From Anaerolineaceae bacterium (lineage in GTDB: Bacteria > Chloroflexota > Anaerolineae > Anaerolineales > Anaerolineaceae): 11,087 nt of DNA. Below are positions 1-6,308 of the stretch, piece by piece. The stretch lies in the NCBI GenBank assembly GCA_014860845.1, contig JACZIY010000399.1, forward strand, positions 1 to 11,087, given 5' to 3'. The stretch's first letter is position 1, and the number at the start of each line of letters is the position of its first letter. Made by a program: the position numbers and the translations under genes. Below the pieces are notes generated by a model that made no database searches, was not told where the DNA came from, and was given only the letters and a program-made list of their open reading frames with translations.

Positions 1-40
1 TAATTAAACTCAATTATCTTTAAAGCGAGAAAAATTATTA

Positions 41-47
41 GAGGTGA
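41..47 (+). promoter_or_regulatory. Ribosome binding site of the Rrf2 gene
   Basis: GAGGTGA, with its GAGG core six bases before the ATG at 51, supports that start. No convincing promoter is visible in the 40 bases upstream. Confidence 0.7.
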
Positions 48-50
48 GAA

Positions 51-488
51 ATGTTTCGAATTAGTCGTAAATTAGATTATGGGATTCAATTAATGGTTGC
101 ATTGGCAAAAGAGGGTGAAGGAAAACCAATTCCAACTGCCAAACTTTCTGAAATGTTGGAAATTCCCCTTCCTTTCCTCCATCAGATTGGACATTCATTA
201 ATGCAAGCAGGATTGATTAAAGCATCCCCAGGTCCTCGAGGAGGGATTAAATTAAGTCAATCCGCAGAGCAAATTACTGTTTTAGAAATTGCAGAATCAT
301 TGGAAGGGAAAATTTGTCTTAATTCTTGCATCTCCGAAAACGATGTATGTCAAAAGATTGATGACTGCACAGCTCAAACAATGTGGTCAACCATGCAGGA
401 TCAAATTGTCAACTTCCTGGGTGGAATTAATTTAGATCTTTTGGCTAAACAGGAATTAGCTGCGGATTTGCTCACTTCCATGAATTAA
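51..488 (+). CDS. Rrf2-family transcriptional regulator with Fe-S-type cysteine cluster
   Basis: A cytoplasmic DNA-binding regulator of 145 residues, the usual Rrf2/IscR length. The N-terminal winged helix-turn-helix is recognisable (ISRKLDYGIQLMVALA at about 4-19, then a wing with GPRGGIKLS at 61-69). The C-terminal part holds four cysteines, C89, C93, C100 and C106. The last three have C-x6-C-x5-C spacing, close to the C-x5-C-x5-C that binds [2Fe-2S] in IscR. By family knowledge it probably senses iron-sulfur status, redox state or NO. The start is set by GAGGTGA at 41-47, just upstream of the ATG. It converges on the Moco/peroxiredoxin operon and shares its terminator, so its target cannot be read from position. 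Family assignment is secure; the ligand and regulon are unknown. Confidence 0.9.
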   Translation: MFRISRKLDYGIQLMVALAKEGEGKPIPTAKLSEMLEIPLPFLHQIGHSLMQAGLIKASPGPRGGIKLSQSAEQITVLEIAESLEGKICLNSCISENDVCQKIDDCTAQTMWSTMQDQIVNFLGGINLDLLAKQELAADLLTSMN

Positions 489-502
489 TTATTACTTTTA
501 AA

Positions 503-532
503 AAAAAAGCACGAGGTACCTCGTGCTTTTTT
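503..532. terminator. Bidirectional rho-independent terminator
   Basis: A perfect inverted repeat with an A-run, GCACGAG, a GTAC tip, CTCGTGC and a T-run. It has a G+C-rich core stem (509-526) extended by A/T pairs and is symmetric, so a U-tract follows the hairpin on either strand. It lies between the stop of the Rrf2 gene (488) and the stop of the peroxiredoxin gene on the other strand (534). It should end both converging transcripts. Confidence 0.93.
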
Positions 533-533
533 G

Positions 534-989
534 TCATTCCAAAGCTGATAAAACTTGTTGACTATGGCCTTTGGGTTTTACATTTTCAAATATTTCTGTC
601 AAATTACCCTCAGCATTGATTAAAAATGATGTTCTCATTACTCCATAATATTCTCGGCCATACATTGATTTTTTACCCCAGACGCCATACATTTCACAAA
701 CATGATGGTCTTCGTCAGAAAGTAAAGTAAAAGGTAAATTATATTTTTCTCTGAATTTTTTATGTGATTTAGGCGAATCTGGACTTACCCCTAAAATAAT
801 TACCCCACCTTTTTCATATTGATCATAATCATCGCGAAATTCGCATGCTTCTGTGGTACATCCTGGCGTATCGTCTTTTGGATAAAAATATAATAAAACT
901 GGTTTACCTATATAATCACTTAATTTATGGCTGATTCCGTTTTCATCTAACAATTCAAAATCAGGTGCTTTAACATTTTTTTCAATCAT
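534..989 (-). CDS. bcp: Thioredoxin-dependent peroxiredoxin, Bcp/PrxQ type
   Basis: A cytoplasmic AhpC/TSA-fold peroxidase of 151 residues that reduces hydrogen peroxide and organic hydroperoxides, normally recycled by thioredoxin. The peroxidatic cysteine C44 lies in DDTPGCTTEAC and the resolving cysteine C49 is five residues later, the atypical 2-Cys pattern of Bcp. Other family marks are APDFELLDENG (8-18) and YFYPKD (34-39). The frame is open up to 1040, but that would add 17 unrelated residues and overlap the upstream gene. The ATG at 989 has AGGAGG at 995-1000 with five-base spacing and gives the standard family N-terminus. It is the last gene of the minus-strand operon, 23 nt after the MoeA fusion, and ends at the shared terminator. 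Confidence 0.95.
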   Translation of the reverse strand: MIEKNVKAPDFELLDENGISHKLSDYIGKPVLLYFYPKDDTPGCTTEACEFRDDYDQYEKGGVIILGVSPDSPKSHKKFREKYNLPFTLLSDEDHHVCEMYGVWGKKSMYGREYYGVMRTSFLINAEGNLTEIFENVKPKGHSQQVLSALE

Positions 990-994
990 TATTT

Positions 995-1000
995 CCTCCT
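995..1000 (-). promoter_or_regulatory. Shine-Dalgarno site that sets the bcp start
   Basis: AGGAGG on the minus strand, five bases before the ATG at 989. It rules against the longer reading starting at 1040, which has no such site and overlaps the preceding gene. Confidence 0.85.
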
Positions 1001-1012
1001 TTCGATGTATAA

Positions 1013-2971
1013 CTATTGTATCAATTCTGTACCCATACACGATACATCATATCCATCTAAAGATTGTACACGCGATCGAAATTCCTCGTCCGTCATTGCC
1101 AATAATATTGGCTTGAAAATTTCCGATTGATAAATTTTTTCTGGCACAATGAGATCATATCTCTCTTTAAAAAGCGGTATAAAATCCAAATCTAATGCTC
1201 GGGCTGCGGCAGTAATACCCAATCCAGTATCTGCTCGATGGGACTTAATGGCTGCTGCAACGTTCAGGTGTGTAAATTCTTCCTCCTCATATCCTTGAAT
1301 AAGTGATGAATCTATGCCCAATTTTTCCAAATAATAATCCAATAATATTCTGGTTCCAGCTCCTCTTTGTCTATTAATAAAGCTAACATCTGAGCGTTGT
1401 AGATCTTCCAGTGATGTAATATTTTTGAGATTACCCTTTTGAACAATTAAACCTTGTTCTCGAAATACCCACGGAATGATTTTAACTTCGAAGTTTTTCA
1501 CGTACTTCTTGACATAACTAGTATTAAATGTCCCATCTATTGGATCAAATAGATGGGAACCCGAAAAATGCGCTTCTCCACGGTTTAATGAAATTAAACC
1601 TCCCAGACTACCCACATTGGCAGAAACAAGACGTTTACCTCTTATTGAAAGGTATTCAGCTAATAAATCCAATGTGAGATCATGAGAGCCGATGACAAGT
1701 AAAGTTTCATCGATAATGCGTTTATTTTTATTCAGGATGACGGTTATTTTATCCCCAGCTTCTTTACCTTGAATTCCTCTTTGGACAATTGCATATCCAT
1801 CCGATCTCACCATGGATGTTATTACACCCGCCCCACGGGAAAGTGGAGCTGCTAAAATTCTATTCCCGACCTTTGCTGTAACGACCCTGACGTAATCATC
1901 ATCACCTGCTGGTGAAGTAATTTTTCGAGTCAATTCTGCTTCAATAGTTTCTTGTTCCTGATCATTCTTACCAGTCCACTCTTGGAGAAGCGGTTTTACA
2001 AAGATCTCCCCAGTAAGTGCCGCTGAAACAGGATAACCAGGTACACCAATTATTGGTACCTGTTTTCGATCATTGGAAAATATCATTCCAAGTATTACCG
2101 GATGCCCTGGCCGGACTGCCACACCATGAACATAAACTTCACCCAGTTTCTCAATTACCTTTGATGAAAAATCTTCCGAGCCAGCAGAAGATCCCGCATT
2201 AATCAGGATTAAGTCAGAACGTTCTGCAGCGAATAGAACCTGAGTACAAAGATCATCAAAATTATCTTTTGTGATTGGATAACGCATTGCGTCCCCGCCC
2301 CAACTAATTATTTGAGCTGCCAAAACAATCGAATTGTATTCAATGATATCCCCACGTTTTATCTCTTCACCGACCTGGATCAATTCCGTTCCAGTTGGTA
2401 AAATGGACACAACCGGTTTTTTGATTACATCAACTTTAGTCTGTCCGCTTGCTGCGATAGCTCCTAGATCAACTGGTATTAATATTCGATTGGCGGGTAA
2501 AACGAGTTCCGTAGCTACAATATCCTCACCCATCGGTCTGATGTGTGACCAGGGAGTTAATGAATTTCGAACTCTGATCGCATAAGGATCTCTTTTATTA
2601 GAGACGATTTCCCCATTTGCGTTTATTGCTTCTGTATTTTCGATTGGCATCACACAATTTGCCCAATCAGGAATTGGATCACCTGTATCAACATAAATAG
2701 CTTGTTCATCTATACGTAAACTAATTGGCCTGGTTGGCATAGCATTCTGTATGTCTACTGATTTGATAGCAAAACCATCCATTGCTGACGCATGGTAATG
2801 AGGGGAAGAAATCTTAGCCCAGATAGGTTTTGCCAGAACTCTCCCGACAAGATTCTCATTAAGTTCTAAGGTTTCTGTATTTTGATTACCTCGCAATTTA
2901 TATTTATCTAAGGCTTCGTAAAAGCGTTTCAATGCATCTTGTAATGGAATGTCGTGTAAGTAAATTGTCAT
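1013..2971 (-). CDS. MoeA-type molybdopterin molybdotransferase fused to a PBP-like (LysR substrate-binding-like) domain
   Basis: A 652-residue fusion. Residues 1 to about 415 are MoeA, which inserts molybdate or tungstate into adenylylated molybdopterin. Visible marks are SAMDGFAI with D65, LPTGTE (191-196), NAGSSAG (258-264), VRPGHP (286-291) and GVPGYPVSAA (309-318). Residues from about 423 to the end form a PBP-like domain of the type known from archaeal and bacterial MoeA fusions: IGSHDLTLDLLA (427-438), SANVGSLGGL (450-459), FINRQRGAGTRILLDY (531-546) and ADTGLGITAAA (580-590). The role of this domain is not settled; sensing or selecting the oxyanion or cofactor is an inference. The ATG has AAGGA about seven bases upstream. 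It starts 10 nt after moeA and is surely co-transcribed. The MoeA half carries GSSAG where E. coli has GGVSVG. Confidence 0.93.
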   Translation of the reverse strand: MTIYLHDIPLQDALKRFYEALDKYKLRGNQNTETLELNENLVGRVLAKPIWAKISSPHYHASAMDGFAIKSVDIQNAMPTRPISLRIDEQAIYVDTGDPIPDWANCVMPIENTEAINANGEIVSNKRDPYAIRVRNSLTPWSHIRPMGEDIVATELVLPANRILIPVDLGAIAASGQTKVDVIKKPVVSILPTGTELIQVGEEIKRGDIIEYNSIVLAAQIISWGGDAMRYPITKDNFDDLCTQVLFAAERSDLILINAGSSAGSEDFSSKVIEKLGEVYVHGVAVRPGHPVILGMIFSNDRKQVPIIGVPGYPVSAALTGEIFVKPLLQEWTGKNDQEQETIEAELTRKITSPAGDDDYVRVVTAKVGNRILAAPLSRGAGVITSMVRSDGYAIVQRGIQGKEAGDKITVILNKNKRIIDETLLVIGSHDLTLDLLAEYLSIRGKRLVSANVGSLGGLISLNRGEAHFSGSHLFDPIDGTFNTSYVKKYVKNFEVKIIPWVFREQGLIVQKGNLKNITSLEDLQRSDVSFINRQRGAGTRILLDYYLEKLGIDSSLIQGYEEEEFTHLNVAAAIKSHRADTGLGITAAARALDLDFIPLFKERYDLIVPEKIYQSEIFKPILLAMTDEEFRSRVQSLDGYDVSCMGTELIQ

Positions 2972-2981
2972 GTGAGCATCC

Positions 2982-4223
2982 TTAAATTAATATTATTTCA
3001 ACTTCAGAATTTGCTTCAAGCCCCGTTACTTCTGGCGCAATTCTTGCCAGACCTATGGCATCAATGAGCGAAAAAATTAAATTACTTTTATAAAAGATAG
3101 GTTCGACCAATGCAATCCCATTTTTTTCTTCCGCAAGCAACCGCACCGGCACCCAATCCTCTCTACCTGCTGCAGATGGAATGTTAATTGTTACTACCCC
3201 TTTCATAGATTGCGCTTTAAGGCTAATTGATTCACCGCGCAATTTTGGCATGATCCGGCCTAAAATCAAATGTGCAATAACAAACGCACTCACCGGATTT
3301 CCAGGAAGGCCAATAATAGGTTTTCCTTTAGCGTGCGCTAATATAGTCGGTTTTCCGGGCCGTACATTGATTCCATGCACCAGAACACCTGGTGATCCTA
3401 ATTCATTTATGGCATCAGCGGTCAGGTCCCGAACACTGGCTGAAGATCCAGCTGTTACGATAACAAGATCATTTTCATCATGCGCAATTCTGAGACCTTT
3501 AAGTAATTTGGATTTATCATCTTGAATAATTGGATAACATTTCGGAATTCCACCAAATTTTTCCACAATTGCACTAAGCGAATACGAATTTATATCCCTG
3601 ATTTGGCCAAGTTCTGGTTGTTCATGCGGTGGAATAATTTCGTCACCTGTCGACAATATTCCAACTCTTGGCAGAACATAAACCTCAATTTCTGTAATTC
3701 CAAGAGCCATGAGAGCACCTATCTCACTTGCTCTTATCCTCGTGTGCTTCTGAAGGACAAGATCTCCATTCGACACATCTTCGCCTTTTAGAATTACATT
3801 TTCGCCAGCAGGAACTGATTTGTAAACTTCAATCTCCTTTGAATTGGAATATTGTGTATTTTCAACCATTACCACGGCGTCTGCACCGATAGGCAACATT
3901 CCACCTGTATGGATCAGACATGTTTGTCCTTTGTGAATTTGGATATTTGCGGGTTTTCCCATTTGAATTTCACCAACAACATCAAAAAACGCAGGTAAGA
4001 CGTCAGACGCCCCAAATGTATCCTTACTGTTTACGGCAAAACCATCTACAGTACTTCTTGTAAATGCTGGGATATCCTCTTTTGAATTGATATCTTCTGC
4101 TAAAACTCGGCTTAATCCTTTTTCTGTTTGGATAACCTCAGTACGAATTACGACGAATTCTGTATGTTGTAATAATTTACTAATTCCTTCTTCCGGTGTT
4201 AATAATTCCAAAAACTCGGGCAT
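2982..4223 (-). CDS. moeA: Molybdopterin molybdenumtransferase MoeA
   Basis: A cytoplasmic enzyme of the last step of molybdenum cofactor synthesis: it ligates molybdate to molybdopterin using the adenylylated intermediate made by MogA/MoaB. The length of 413 residues matches stand-alone MoeA. Marks are STVDGFAVNS with D60, HTGGMLPIGADAVVMVE (105-121), KGEDV (146-150), STGDE (191-195), TAGSSAS (257-263), VRPGKPT (287-293) and GLPGNPVSAF (305-314). The frame is open upstream to 4346, but GAGGT (4228-4232) and the family N-terminus fix the ATG at 4223. That start lies 2 nt after the stop of the UbiA-like gene, so its ribosome site is inside that gene's last codons and translation is probably coupled. 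It is paralogous to the next gene but lacks the PBP domain. Confidence 0.95.
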   Translation of the reverse strand: MPEFLELLTPEEGISKLLQHTEFVVIRTEVIQTEKGLSRVLAEDINSKEDIPAFTRSTVDGFAVNSKDTFGASDVLPAFFDVVGEIQMGKPANIQIHKGQTCLIHTGGMLPIGADAVVMVENTQYSNSKEIEVYKSVPAGENVILKGEDVSNGDLVLQKHTRIRASEIGALMALGITEIEVYVLPRVGILSTGDEIIPPHEQPELGQIRDINSYSLSAIVEKFGGIPKCYPIIQDDKSKLLKGLRIAHDENDLVIVTAGSSASVRDLTADAINELGSPGVLVHGINVRPGKPTILAHAKGKPIIGLPGNPVSAFVIAHLILGRIMPKLRGESISLKAQSMKGVVTINIPSAAGREDWVPVRLLAEEKNGIALVEPIFYKSNLIFSLIDAIGLARIAPEVTGLEANSEVEIILI

Positions 4224-4225
4224 TT

Positions 4226-5110
4226 TTACCTCAACCATAATATAAATATAAAAAAGTATGCTAAAACACTGACGGAACCCAATGAAGATAATTTCAATAA
4301 CTTCCACCTGGGTTTGTACCCTTCTCCAATTCGCCACATTTCCCAAAATTGAATTACAGCTAATGGAAGTGAGAACCAGGCAGGCAAACTCAAAATTCCA
4401 GACAAGCCGAATATGGAAGCTAATCCGTAAAGTAGATACGTCAATAGAAGAAAATAATTGTGGATTCGCATCCCCAATTTCCAGCCTAATAAGGTCATAA
4501 GCGTATGATTTTGATTCTTGATATCTTCGTAATAATTTTCTAAAGATTGAGCGAGAAAATAAGCCAACAAGAGAAAAAAACCTGGAAAGGTGATAAAAAA
4601 AAGTGTACTGTGAAGTTCGTTTATTTGTAAGATATATGCAAATGAAGGAGCTAAAGCAACTACACTGATTGTATTGAAGAACCCGCCATATCCTTTTTTA
4701 TTCATTGAAAAGGGAGGTAATACAGATAATATTAGAATTACAAAGAAGATTCCTAAAAAGACCCATAATACGAAACCTAATTCTGTAATTGTGTACAACA
4801 AAACAGAAAACACAGCACCAATCGTTAAAAATGATAAAGACAATATGAGGAGACTATTTCTCAGAAGAGTCACTTCTGATGACCTTTTTTTATTGTAAGA
4901 CCCACTCACGTAAAAAAAACAAGTCAATACATCTGTACTAAGGCTATAAAGTATGACTAAAATCAATCCTAACCAAAATATTTGGGGAATAATCGTTCTT
5001 CCAATGTAGGATACTAATCCTGCTCCGATCGCATAACCAATTACAGAGAAAAGGATTGACCTGATATTGACACATTTTATTATTTCTTTATAAACTTTAT
5101 ATTCTTCCAA
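4226..5110 (-). CDS. Divergent UbiA/MenA-superfamily membrane protein
   Basis: An integral membrane protein of 294 residues with about nine hydrophobic segments (near 18-36, 43-68, 86-106, 111-132, 143-162, 168-187, 216-236, 239-258 and 274-292), the UbiA topology. LPPFSMNKKGYGG (131-143) resembles the PP-x-YRGxGE loop of MenA. NYYEDIKNQNHTL (192-204) aligns with the second Asp-rich motif before TL, keeping only part of its acidic residues. The first motif, normally NDxxDxxxGxD, appears as STDVLTCFFYVSGS (58-71), so most metal-binding Asp residues are missing. It may be a prenyltransferase with unusual substrate use or a non-catalytic relative. The start is TTG, the only start codon after the in-frame stop, with a weak GAGAG about nine bases upstream. 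It is the first gene of the Moco operon. Confidence 0.7.
   Translation of the reverse strand: MEEYKVYKEIIKCVNIRSILFSVIGYAIGAGLVSYIGRTIIPQIFWLGLILVILYSLSTDVLTCFFYVSGSYNKKRSSEVTLLRNSLLILSLSFLTIGAVFSVLLYTITELGFVLWVFLGIFFVILILSVLPPFSMNKKGYGGFFNTISVVALAPSFAYILQINELHSTLFFITFPGFFLLLAYFLAQSLENYYEDIKNQNHTLMTLLGWKLGMRIHNYFLLLTYLLYGLASIFGLSGILSLPAWFSLPLAVIQFWEMWRIGEGYKPRWKLLKLSSLGSVSVLAYFFIFILWLR
4228..4232 (-). promoter_or_regulatory. moeA ribosome binding site inside the preceding gene
   Basis: GAGGT on the minus strand is formed by the last sense codons and stop region of the UbiA-like gene, four bases before the moeA ATG. It picks this ATG over the in-frame ATG at 4238 and suggests translational coupling. 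Confidence 0.75.
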
Positions 5111-5150
5111 ATTTTTATACTCTCAAAATATTATCAAAATATCCGATTAC

Positions 5151-5179
5151 ATTAAATCTACGAGATGATTGATTGACAA
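5151..5179 (-). promoter_or_regulatory. Sigma70-like promoter of the UbiA-like/moeA/moeA-PBP/bcp operon
   Basis: On the minus strand TTGTCA (5174-5179) and TTTAAT (5151-5156) are separated by 17 bases. Each box has five of six consensus matches. It would start transcription near 5144, about 34 bases before the TTG start codon. The -35 box lies inside the palindrome GATTG-A-CAATC (5171-5181), which could be an operator. Confidence 0.6.
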
Positions 5180-5183
5180 TCTC

Positions 5184-5235
5184 ATTAATCAAACTCATAT
5201 CATACCAGCATTCGGAAACAAAAAATTTGATTAAT
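5184..5235. repeat. Ten-base perfect inverted repeat between proline dehydrogenase and the operon
   Basis: ATTAATCAAA (5184-5193) and TTTGATTAAT (5226-5235) are exact reverse complements separated by 32 bases, just upstream of the operon promoter. The loop is long and the arms are AT-only apart from one pair, so a terminator is unlikely. A pair of regulator half-sites is possible, as is chance in AT-rich DNA. Confidence 0.35.
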
Positions 5236-5244
5236 TGAAAATTC

Positions 5245-6201
5245 TCATTTCCGAAATAAATTTGAAAAGAAAAACCAGACATTTGCCGGCCGCTCTGCCA
5301 ACCTTCTCATAAAATAGGGATACCAATGTGTTCCATAAGGGACATAGACTCGAACAGGATATCCAAGCTTCGAATATTTCCTTTGTAAATCTCGACGAAT
5401 TCCATAAAGCATTTGAATTTCGTATGTCTTTTTAGAAAGATTCTTAGAACTCGCATAATGAAGAGCGTTTTCAATCCGCAAATCATCATGAGAACCAATA
5501 GCAATTAATGGGGGAAATCGGCCATCATTGCTTATTTCAGGAAAATTGCAATTACTGATTTTATCCATACAAATTCTTGTTAAGAGATCATAGTTTTTAT
5601 CTACATCATTCTTTCTCGGAAAGGCGACTTGCGCAGGTTCTTTATAAGCTCCTTTGACCATTCTTATTGGAATACATTCATTTGTCAGGTTTATTACATC
5701 TTGTTCGCTACGATACAAATAGCTTTGAATAACCGTGCCGACCCCAGAATATGAGTGATTAATCCATTTAACCATATCCAATGTTTCTTGTGTAATTGAG
5801 CTATCTTCCATATCAATTCGTATAAAATTTTGCATTTTTTGGGCTTGTTCAATAACTTTTAGTAGATTGGATTTACATAAATCTTTATCGATATTCAATC
5901 CTAATTGTGTTAATTTTATTGAAACATTTGCTTGAACTTCATTATTATTAATTGCTTCTAATAAAGTAATCACTTCCTTTGTGGCTGCTATAGTGTCCTC
6001 AACAGTTACTGCGTTCTCTCCAAGATGATCTACCGTTACATTTAATCCCTGCCCATTCAAATTCTTCACGGCTTCAATTACATCGATAATATTGATACCA
6101 GCAATAAATCTTGACGCAAGCTGCCAAGCAAATTTCCAATTCATAATTAATTTTTGTGCCCAAAATGCCTTAGAAAGAAAAATGAAAAATGCTCTAAACA
6201 T
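5245..6201 (-). CDS. Proline dehydrogenase, monofunctional
   Basis: An FAD-dependent TIM-barrel enzyme that oxidises L-proline to pyrroline-5-carboxylate and passes electrons to the respiratory chain, usually at the inner membrane face. The 318 residues match bacterial monofunctional PRODH, and no P5C dehydrogenase domain is present. Marks in order: VDHLGE (57-62), KLTQLGL (96-102), RIDME (128-132), QSYLYR (159-164), RMVKGAYKE (180-188), GSHD (236-239), YEIQMLYGIR (260-269), RVYVPYG (284-290) and FMRRLAERPAN (297-307) with the substrate-binding Arg pair R299-R300. All expected core motifs are intact. The ATG at 6201 is chosen over the GTG at 6207 because the Shine-Dalgarno GAGGTGG spans that GTG. 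The partner P5C dehydrogenase is not in this window. It has its own promoter and probably forms its own unit. Confidence 0.95.
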   Translation of the reverse strand: MFRAFFIFLSKAFWAQKLIMNWKFAWQLASRFIAGINIIDVIEAVKNLNGQGLNVTVDHLGENAVTVEDTIAATKEVITLLEAINNNEVQANVSIKLTQLGLNIDKDLCKSNLLKVIEQAQKMQNFIRIDMEDSSITQETLDMVKWINHSYSGVGTVIQSYLYRSEQDVINLTNECIPIRMVKGAYKEPAQVAFPRKNDVDKNYDLLTRICMDKISNCNFPEISNDGRFPPLIAIGSHDDLRIENALHYASSKNLSKKTYEIQMLYGIRRDLQRKYSKLGYPVRVYVPYGTHWYPYFMRRLAERPANVWFFFSNLFRK

Positions 6202-6203
6202 TA

Positions 6204-6210
6204 CCACCTC
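6204..6210 (-). promoter_or_regulatory. Ribosome binding site that sets the proline dehydrogenase start
   Basis: GAGGTGG on the minus strand with its GAGG core five bases before the ATG at 6201. The alternative in-frame GTG (6205-6207) is part of this site, so it cannot sensibly be the start. Confidence 0.8.
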
Positions 6211-6257
6211 GTACCTTTATTTTTTTTAATAGATTTTATCTTACTACATTTGGAGTT

Positions 6258-6285
6258 AACATAGTAATTCTTTCTCCAATGTCAA
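6258..6285 (-). promoter_or_regulatory. Sigma70-like promoter of proline dehydrogenase
   Basis: On the minus strand a perfect TTGACA (6280-6285), a 16-base spacer and TATGTT (6258-6263, four of six). Transcription would begin near 6250, leaving a leader of about 50 bases. Confidence 0.6.
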
Positions 6286-6295
6286 AAAAATAGTA

Positions 6296-6301
6296 TAGAA
6301 T
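6296..6301 (+). promoter_or_regulatory. Possible -10 box for a leaderless transcript of the first SPFH gene
   Basis: TAGAAT (five of six to TATAAT) ends seven bases before the ATG at 6309, so a transcript from it would begin at about the A of the start codon. This fits the lack of any Shine-Dalgarno sequence there. The -35 region (around 6272-6278) is poor. Confidence 0.35.
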
Positions 6302-6308
6302 ATTAGAA

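Noticed and set aside
534..1040. Longer bcp reading starting at 1040
   Set aside because: It adds 17 residues not typical of the family, overlaps the MoeA-fusion stop and lacks a ribosome site. AGGAGG before 989 clearly marks the start.
2017..2585. Plus-strand open frames inside the MoeA fusion gene
   Set aside because: They are antisense shadows of conserved MoeA motifs with no ribosome sites or recognisable product.
4224..4346. N-terminal extension of moeA to 4346 or to the ATG at 4238
   Set aside because: It would overlap the UbiA-like gene, and the extra residues are its out-of-frame shadow. GAGGT and the family N-terminus place the start at 4223.
5184..5235. Inverted repeat as terminator of proline dehydrogenase
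   Set aside because: The 32-base loop and AT-rich arms make a stable terminator hairpin unlikely, and no clear T-run follows in the minus direction.
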